Shown here: positions 57,172 through 64,000 of the stretch, in pieces | Position numbering within the stretch: the first letter of the stretch is position 1 | Layout: the number at the start of each line of letters is the position of its first letter | Source: Antedon mediterranea | Taxonomy: Eukaryota; Echinodermata; Crinoidea; Comatulida; Antedonidae | Direction of reading: 5' to 3' | Length of the DNA: 64,000 bases | Assembly (NCBI RefSeq): GCF_964355755.1 | Contig: NC_092673.1 | Span: forward strand, 9,679,001-9,743,000 | Notes under the pieces: generated by a model | The model's database searches: none | The model's input: the letters and a program-made list of their open reading frames with translations, nothing else | What the model was told of the DNA's origin: nothing | Translations under genes and position numbers: made by a program

Positions 57172-59035
57172 TTTGATTTGATTTTATTTGATTTATTCAA
57201 TATAGGCTCATTACAATTACAACAGAATACATAGAAATACAAAAAGAAACAAAAAGCCAGGATTGTCAAAAGCGAACCCAATCAACAGAAATAAAATATA
57301 AAATAAATATAATATAAATGACGAAAAAAAATTATAAATTAAAATCAAAGAGGTTATGACAAAAAAATACAGCAGGGATCAGGTAAAATCAAAAGAAATA
57401 GTGTTGGTGAAGACTAGTCTCGAATTCTTGAAACCTGCCAAGGAGAGCAAGCTCACTTAAATCTGAGGGAAGACCATTCCAAAGTTTACAGAATCTAGGA
57501 AAGAGTGAAGATTGAAAACAGACAGTTCGAGCAAAGGGTGGCCTGAATAGAAGATCAAATTTCTGACGAAAAATAGAAGAAAAAAATGAAGAAACATCGA
57601 GATCAATAATAGTGTATAAACATTTGACAACAAAGATAATAGTTTGGAAATCAATCCGAGAAGTCAAAGAAGGAAGATGAAGGAGAGCTAATCTTTCGGC
57701 GTAAGTAGGACGTTCAAAGTTTTTACCCGGAAAAAAGTATCTTGTAAGAATGCGTTGAGGTTTTTCAAGGAAATTAAGATGGGAAGCCAAATGTGGAAAT
57801 CACACAGGAGCACCATATTCCAGAATCGGACGACACAAGGATTTGTAAAGCAGAAGAAAAGAGAAGAATGAGAGTCATTGGTACCAACAGTACGACGGAT
57901 AAATCCTAAAGTCCTGGAGGCAGAAGAGTGATCAGCTAAAATGTGGTACAAGAAAGGGTACTATTAAGGGTAATGCCAAAGTATTTATTGCTGTTAGTGA
58001 TAGAAGGATATCATTAAGAGTATATGGGTAGAGAGTGGGATTTCGCGAGCGAGAAACTTGCATAACTTTACATTTATTGATGTTAATTTTATTTACGTTG
58101 GACCAAGAAAGAATATTGTCAAGATCAGATTGTAGGATAAGGGAATCAGAGTTAGATTGAATATTCCTGAAGACAACAGTGTCATCAGCATATTGGAGAA
58201 TATTAGATTGAAGACTAGAGGGAAGATCCGAAACAAAAATATTAAATAACAGAGGACTTAGTAGAGATCCTGTGAAACCCCAAATGTTACTTGGGCCCAA
58301 TTAGAGGAAGAACCATTAAAAAGCACTCTCTGTGACCGATCGACCAATTAAGTAAGAAGAAATTAAATTAAGTGTAGTGCCACAGAAACCATAGTTGTGA
58401 AGTTTTTGAAGAAGAAGAGTATGAGAAATCTTATCAAAGGCCTTGGACCAATCCAGAAATATAACATCGGTTTTAGGAGAATTACGTTTATCAAGATTAG
58501 AAGCTAGGTGATGGTAAAGTTGGGAGACATGAGTAATAGTTGATCGTCTTGGCACGAAACCATGTTGGGCTTTAGGAATAAGACATAGATTAGTTAGGTG
58601 AGTGTTAATATGGGTAGAAAGAAGTCCTTCTGAAAGTTTACAAGGAATAGAGCAAAGAGAAATAGGTCGATAGTTTTTAAGTGTTGCACGATTACATGAT
58701 TTGAAAACTGGTACTACATTAGCCCTTTTCCAATCAAGAGAAAGTGACAGATTATAGATGTTAGAGAGATATGAAGAGATAACAGGACCAGCTAATTTAA
58801 GAAGTGATGGAGAAATATTGTCTGGTCCAGGAGATTTATGTACGTTTAACTTAGAAATGGCTTCGGAGACATTAAAGGCAGAGACAGAAAAATCAGTAAT
58901 AGGTGAGAAGCCGATATGTGAATAGCAGGGAGATATAGGAGTAGGCCTATCACCAATGATTGACGTATGAGGAAGTAACACAGAGACATCACAAATTTGG
59001 TTTACCGTAGACTCAGTCACTTCTGTATCACCAAC
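57172..59035 (-). mobile_element. LINE ORF2 with 3' tail (CR1/L2/jockey group), broken
   Basis: Minus-strand frame 58316-59089 carries HKSPGPDNISPSLLKLAGPV, YRPISLCSIPCKLSE, QHGFVPRRSTITHVS and DVIFLDWSKAFDKISH. Frame 57932-58300 carries GSLLSPLLFNIFVSDL and ILQYADDTVVF (catalytic YADD). Frames 57688-57951 and 57389-57790 give the C-terminus (MASHLNFLEKPQRILTRYFF, RFCKLWNGLPSDLSE). A simple AATAAATCAAATAAAATC tail lies at about 57175-57205. Frameshifts near 58305, 57960 and 57800 inactivate it. The 5' truncation is near 59035, where a minisatellite begins. Confidence 0.85.
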
Positions 59036-59212
59036 TAACGTAACAATCAACAACAATGTAAAATTAACCACTAACGTAACAAAAATCATAATGTAACATT
59101 AACCACTAACGTAACAAAAATTAACGACCAATGTAACAATCAATTAACCACTAACGTAACCAACAGTTTAACCACTAACGTGACCAAATTTAACCACTAA
59201 CGTAACAACAGG
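59036..59212. repeat. Minisatellite, TTAACCACTAACGTAAC unit
   Basis: About eight copies of AACCACTAACGTAACAA-type units, 22-30 bp long, abut the 5' end of the minus-strand LINE. From 59213 to about 59530 there is only a degenerate TTACGAGAGGT/GTCGTTTAAGA repeat. Confidence 0.8.
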
Positions 59213-59529
59213 AGAAAATGTTAAGAAATATTAGACTTTAAAAACTTGTTTGTTTTGAAAATTGGAAATCCAGGAATTGAGTTTAGTCCTGTTTGTCGGT
59301 CAGCTCTCTTTAACTGGATAAAATAATGTTGTTACATATCTTATTATTTCTCGTTAAGAGAAGCTGTTCCTTAGGAGAAGTCACTAACAAGAAATAGTAA
59401 ATTATAAGACGTGGTCCCTACGAGAGGTATGGTCGTTTAAGAGAGAATCGGTCGTTTAAGATGAGAAGTGGTTACTTACGAGAGGTCTTATAGAAAACCC
59501 TACAGAATATATATATAACGAGAATTGGA

Positions 59530-61600
59530 GCAACATCTCTGTTGAAATTAATTCCAAAGGAGGGAAAACGGATATTGAAAAAATATCAACATTTACATTG
59601 GACTTACTTAAATAGTTATACAAAGAAGGCAACCCAAAACAGGTATACGTCGTCCAATTAAAGATTCTTTTGTACGTGTGTTTGGCAAATAATTACTCAG
59701 TTTGATTGGAGTAATGCTATATATTTTGCAGACAAATTTTATAAATTGCTTCCCTATCGTGGTATCACATTTAAAAGAGGATTACAAGCCATGGTTTAAT
59801 GTGGGTATAAAGAAATTGATTCGTAAACGACATAATGCCTATAGACTAGGAAAAAATGAAGAATTCCGCTTTTATAGAAATGAGGTCCGCAATCGTCAGA
59901 TCGGATAAGGCCGACTTTTATTCAAAATCAATCGCTGCCTTAAGAAACAAGGCCAACAGCCATAAGTCGCGTGCTCTCAGAAAAAAATGAACTTTCAAAA
60001 AGTAATGTACTTTAAAAGTTTTCTGTACATCAAAACAGTTCAAAAAGTACAGAAAAACGCAAAGTGATATCCGACAGACCGACCGACCGACAGACCGACC
60101 AACATAGTTAAAACTTGTCTGTACATCAAAACAGTTCAAAAAGTACAGAAAAGCGATAAAACGCATAGTGATACCGGACCGACAGACAGACCGACAGACC
60201 GACAGACCGACCGACATAGTGAACTATTGAGTCGCGTCCACCCACGCGACTAATTGTCTGTACATCAAAACAGTTCAAAAAGTACAGAAAAGAGATAAAA
60301 TGCATAGTGATACCGGACCGACAGACAGACCGACAGACCGACAGACCGACCGACATAGTGAACTATAGAGTCGCGTCCACCCACGCGACTAATTGTCTGT
60401 ACATCAAAACAGTTCAAAAAGTACAGAAAAACGCAAAGTGATATCCGACAGACCGACCGACCGACAGACCGACCAACATAGTTAAAACTTGTCTGTACAT
60501 CACAACAGTTAAAAAAGTACAGAAAAGCGATAAAACGCATAGTGATACCGGACCGACAGACAGACCGACAGACTGACAGACCGACCGACATAGTGAACTA
60601 TTGAGTCGCGTCCACCCACGCGACTAATTGTCTGTACATCAAAACAGTTCAAAAAGTACAGAAAAGCGATAAAACGCATAGTGATACCGGACCGACAGAC
60701 AGACCGACAGACCGACCGACATAGTGAACTATAGAGTCGCGTCCACGCGACTAATAATGAGCCACGCAAATGGCACAAAAAGATCCAAAAAGTATTATTG
60801 CATATACTTTTCACGGTGATGGTAAATGACCTGTTAAAGCACGTTCCGGAGAGATGGAAGTTCGTGGATGATTTGACCATCGGTGAGATTAATCGTGTAC
60901 CTCGAGGTGGTGATACTACTTTGGTTAGTCATTCTCTTCAGAGTCATCTCGATGCACTTCAGATCTGGTGTGATGAGAATGACATGCAACCTAACCCTGC
61001 TAAATGCAATGTAATGCATGTTCATTTTATGAGGAATGAACCCAATTTTGTGCCTTTAACAATTGGTGATGTTATAGAAGAAAAGCCTGTTGTTAAGTTA
61101 CTGGGTGTCTTCTTACAAAAGAACATGAAATGGGATTATCAAGTTAAATAAATGATATCCAAGTCCTCTCGTCGTTTGTTTATGTTATATATTTTAAAAC
61201 GATATGGTGCACCTCGGGATGATCTTGTCTTTACCTATATAACGTACATCAGGCCCTTACTGGAGTATGCTATTCCTCTATGACATTCAGCAATCACTAA
61301 ACAGCAATGCACCCAGTTGGGATTTGTTCAAAAAAGAGCCTTGAAGATCATCATCGGCTATAACTACACGGGGTACCAAGACACTTTAGAAATCTTGAAT
61401 GTAACATCTTTACAAGACAGACGGTTAAGTGTCTTTACAAAATTTGTAAACATTCTGGTGACATCTGGGCGTTTCACTTCGTGGATACCTGAGAACATCA
61501 AGCCCGAAAGGACTTTGCGTTTCTTCAACAAGTACAGTGCACATAGGACTAATTGTTATGGAAATTAAACTCTTCCTTGTGCAATAAATAAATAATAATA
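59530..61600 (+). mobile_element. CR1/Daphne-like LINE, split by a satellite array
   Basis: The left part has SHLKEDYKPWFNVGIKKLI and RKRHNAYRLGKNEEFRFY, then KADFYSKSIAALRNKANSHK in the next frame (to about 59965), the linker after the endonuclease. After the array, EPRKWHKKIQ continues this linker. About 250 residues (RT fingers and first Asp motif) are deleted, and the frame 60798-61151 gives FTVMVNDLLKHV, RWKFVDDLTIGE (catalytic xVDD/YADD) and PAKCNVMHVHFM. Frame 61317-61568 gives LGFVQKRALKIIIGYNYTGY and the C-terminus. An (AATA)n tail follows at 61585-61600. Confidence 0.75.
59965..60752 (-). repeat. Higher-order satellite array with AGTCGCG ends
   Basis: Units start TGTCTGTACATCA.AACAGTT at 60020 (approx.), 60116, 60255, 60394, 60490 and 60629. 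Spacing is 96, 139, 139, 96, 139 bp, an A-B-B-A-B-B order with a 374-bp higher-order period. B units carry GACCGACAGACAGACCGACAG and the palindrome AGTCGCGTCCACCCACGCGACT; A units lack the palindrome. The array is bounded by AGTCGCG (59965) and CGCGACT (60752) and interrupts the LINE between ANSHK and EPRKW. Confidence 0.8.
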
Positions 61601-62150
61601 CATTAATTGTATTGATACTTGGAATTAATAAGAGAACTTATTTTAAAAATAATAAATAATGAATAATTTTAAACCTGTATATTTCTGAATTTATAATAAT
61701 TAGATGAAATAATAATCAATAATTTTAAATTTGTGAAATATTATTTTTTGTAAGATGTAGCCTAATTATTGTTTTTTTAAATTTTAATTTTAGTATAGGC
61801 CTATATGTTTTATATCTTTATCTCTGTTATTATTGTTGTACTTTTTGTAAACTCATAAGATTTTCAACTTTTGAGTGTTATACAAAATAAATAAAAAAAG
61901 GAAAAAAACAACCGAAAACAACGGTAAACAACCGAAAACAAACCCAAAACAAACCCAAAACAAAATAAACAAGAAATATTTCTTATAAAAAACGCTGCTC
62001 AACATTTTAAAATTAATCATTGTTCTTTTTTCAGATATATTAATGATTAATTATTAAAAAGATATCCTTAATCGCAAAAATACATACAAATTAAAGATAG
62101 TTCTTTAATTATGATTCACATGCCCATTTAAAAATAGTCAATTTTGAACT
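61601..62150. other. AT-rich spacer with CAACCGAAAACAA repeats
   Basis: About 61905-61985 is a run of AACAACCGAAAACAA / AACCCAAAACAA units; its complement-like counterpart is at 63757-63870. No gene. Confidence 0.4.
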
Positions 62151-62154
62151 TTAA

Positions 62155-62696
62155 AGATGTATTGTCCCTTTGTCAAATTCCAAAAAAATTAAAATTAAAA
62201 GATTTCGAAAAAAAGTGGGTCATTTTGAAGTATCATAATAGTTATTAACTTTCACCAAAAAATAGTCGGAAAAAAAATCATTTACCTAAAATACAGACGT
62301 TTTTTGGTTCAAAAAATAACTTTGACTTCCCGTCAAAGTTTTCGATCGAAACATATCTCATAATGCAATGCGCATAGTTGGCTGCTTTGTATGCATAATC
62401 ATAAAACTTCCTCGCGATCTGTGTGAAAACACCTTCTCAAGTTGTAAACAATCTTAATTAGCATCATGCATGTATACTCATGGTTTGAAATCTTTGTTTA
62501 CTTTGTTTTCCAGACGAAATGTAATCAAATTAATTTAGCTATTAATTGTCTTGAATTTTCGCCTTAAAGTGAATAACTTTAATATTACTTTGAAATGGCC
62601 AATTAAAATTTAGTATATTTTGACCTTCATTTTTTTGTGTTTCAAGCATGGAGTAAAGAAATTCTTTACTCCATGGTTTCAAGGGACAATACATCT
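62155..62696 (-). mobile_element. MITE with TTAA target site (copy 3)
   Basis: 542 bp, TIRs AGATGTATTGTCCCTTTG, perfect TTAA on both sides (62151-62154, 62697-62700). Best-preserved copy of the family. It contains a 37-bp insertion at 62647-62683 that the other copies lack. Confidence 0.8.
62639..62683. repeat. 29-bp perfect palindrome with 8-bp direct repeats
   Basis: GTTTCAAG (62639-62646), then CATGGAGTAAAGAA-A-TTCTTTACTCCATG (62647-62675), then GTTTCAAG again (62676-62683). The other two copies of the host MITE have the single GTTTCAAG/GGGAC sequence, so this is a clean insertion with target duplication. Confidence 0.85.
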
Positions 62697-62700
62697 TTAA

Positions 62701-62957
62701 TGTGCTGTATGTGGATGTGACCTCAACCTGTTGCATGCAACTGAATACTCTCTAGAGACAACGTGACTTCACGAAAATTCTTCCCAGTCTGTTGACTCGC
62801 GTCAACCAATCAAAGGGCGAGAATTCAAAATCATTCAACCGTGATTTGGGTCCAACTGCAGCTGGGATCTACAAGAGTTTAAAAAGTCGCAAAACTGTCG
62901 GCCTTAGATACTATAACTGCTGCTTGCTTTAGCTTATGAAAGAGCAGCAGCGTGAAA
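62701..62957. other. Non-coding spacer
   Basis: Nothing recognised. Confidence 0.3.
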
Positions 62958-63749
62958 AATCTAAATACCGAAAACAAATTTGTATACATTTTTTTTTAAT
63001 GTCGCCCTCTATTGATGAGGGCTAAGATCATACAGAGAGAAAACCGCGCGCGCAAAAGCCAAGGAAGACCCTACGAAATGGTAGTGTGCACAAAATACAA
63101 CTCAAAATCGTACAATTTCAATGATATACACCATAAACTACATTTACTTACAAAATCTATAAACACATTTCGTTTTTAGTCTTTCGATTTTCAAACACAA
63201 AGTATGATTTTACATAACTTTGCGTTTTTGTCACTTAGGCTAAGTTAATGAAAAGTGATTAAGGATAAAACGTTATTTACTCGACTACGGTAATTTTACT
63301 GAATAGATTTTATTGTGAATCCTTTAACGTGAGGTTGTTTTAAGTACTGTATACTATATATAGTCCCTAATATTATCAATGGCAATATTCTTTAAAAATA
63401 TCATTTTTGTATTATTATCTTTGAAAATCTATAATTAAAATTGATCATGAATAACCATAGTCAATTTACTTTCTATACTATGGATTAACGTATTCACAAT
63501 TATTGTGAGGAGTAAATGCGCTGGTTTCTGGATCAAAAATCGAAAGACGAAAATTAAAATATTTTTATAGATTCTGTAAGTAAATGCGATGTTATCATTG
63601 ATTGATTGTACGATTTTTAGTTGTATTTTGTGCACCATTTCGTAGGGTTTTCATTGGCTTTTGCGCACGCGGTCTTTGCTCTAAAAACACCCATCAGTAG
63701 AGGGTGACATTAAAAATTCATATACAAATTTGTTTTCGGTATTTAGATT
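62958..63749. mobile_element. Non-autonomous inverted-repeat element
   Basis: 792 bp with TIRs AATCTAAATACCGAAAACAA and arms of about 230 bp (62958-63200 mirrored by 63530-63749; shared words CCCTACGAAATGG.., GCGCGCAAAAGCCAA / complement, TTACTTACA.AATCTATAAA). The central 330 bp is AT-rich with no gene. Confidence 0.65.
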
Positions 63750-63756
63750 ATTTTAT

Positions 63757-63870
63757 TTTGTTTTCGGTTTTTTGTTTGTTTGTTTGCGGTTCTTTTTGGT
63801 TGTTTATGGTTGTTTTCGGTTGATTATGATTGTTTTCTGTTATTTTCAGTTGTTTTCTGTTGTGTGCGGT
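63757..63870. repeat. GGTTGTTTTC simple repeat
   Basis: A run of GTTTGTTTG, GGTTGTTTTCGGTTG and similar units directly right of the inverted-repeat element; complement-like units are at 61905-61985. Confidence 0.7.
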
Positions 63871-63894
63871 AATTAGACTGACCGACCAAACGAA

Positions 63895-64000
63895 AACAAA
63901 ACGAAGTTGCAAATACCTACCAAACGAGAGTATTGTTAATTATAAAAACCCACTTTTTATAGCAAAAATTGTCCGAATTTAAAAACGATGAATTTTGCAA
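63895..64000 (+). mobile_element. Left arm of the 11.6-kb palindromic element, cut by window end
   Basis: ATACCTACCAAACGAGAG, TTGTTAATTATAAAAACCCA, TTTTATAGCAAAAAT and AAAAACGATGAATTT follow the same order as 11620-11730. The rest lies outside the window. Confidence 0.65.

Noticed and set aside
59965-60752. Possible CRISPR-like array (regular direct repeats)
   Set aside because: Eukaryotic context, repeats of 96 and 139 bp with almost no unique spacers, and no cas genes.
59918-60880. Four overlapping minus-strand frames with repeated MSVGLSVCRSVCRSG
   Set aside because: They translate the (CTGT/CGGT)n satellite units; the repetition is in the DNA, not a protein family.

Overview
This 64 kb window is AT-rich eukaryotic DNA made almost entirely of transposable elements. 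I found no bacterial signal and no convincing single-copy host gene. The repeated word TAGGCCTA/CTAGGCCTAG, Helitron-like and palindromic repeats, several LINE clades, a 2A-like LINE leader and a FLYWCH/MULE gene suggest a marine invertebrate deuterostome, most likely an echinoderm. That assignment is an inference from style, not a database match.

Layout, left to right. 0-3 kb: tandem Helitron-like copies. 3-16 kb: non-autonomous DNA transposons with visible terminal inverted repeats (TIRs) and target duplications (TA, TTAA, 8-bp and TTA classes), plus one LINE 3' end. 15.4-19.6 kb: a TA-class element split by a 3.36 kb foldback element whose arms are arrays of about 345-bp repeats. 20-21.9 kb: more Helitron-like remnants and a LINE 3' end. 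22.2-22.7 kb: a dead Tigger/Jerky-type transposase. 24.6-27.3 kb: a six-exon gene encoding a degenerate zinc finger, a FLYWCH finger and a MULE transposase; its splice sites are good but it has two frameshifts and a stop. 27.5-28.3 kb: C-terminus of a Tx1/L1-type LINE. 28.8-31.0 kb: two inverted tandem Helitron-like copies. 31.0-34.3 kb: the best LINE, CR1-like, with 2A-like leader, zinc finger, endonuclease and reverse transcriptase (RT), cut off before its C-terminus. 34.7-36.9 kb: a MULE-like element with a 9-bp target duplication and an array of hairpins.

37.3-42.7 kb is the most unusual stretch: a 4.2 kb palindromic element (arms about 1.6-1.8 kb) inserted in another palindromic element. 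Its spacer and arms carry a decayed protein with acidic motifs like XPG/FEN1-type PIN nucleases and a cysteine-rich CXC tail. 45-62 kb holds five broken LINEs (one split by a higher-order satellite array), a second Tx1-type LINE, two more TTAA elements, a TIR element with 170-bp arms and a hammerhead-like motif. 62.9-64 kb: another inverted-repeat element and the left arm of a palindrome seen at 11.6 kb.

The elements do not form a pathway. Their nesting gives a relative history: TA element before foldback; LINE before satellite array; outer palindrome before the PIN/CXC palindrome. At least four inverted-repeat elements share a diverged module of about 200 bp in the same word order, pointing to common origin or module exchange. 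All homology calls are from reading motifs; no searches were run.
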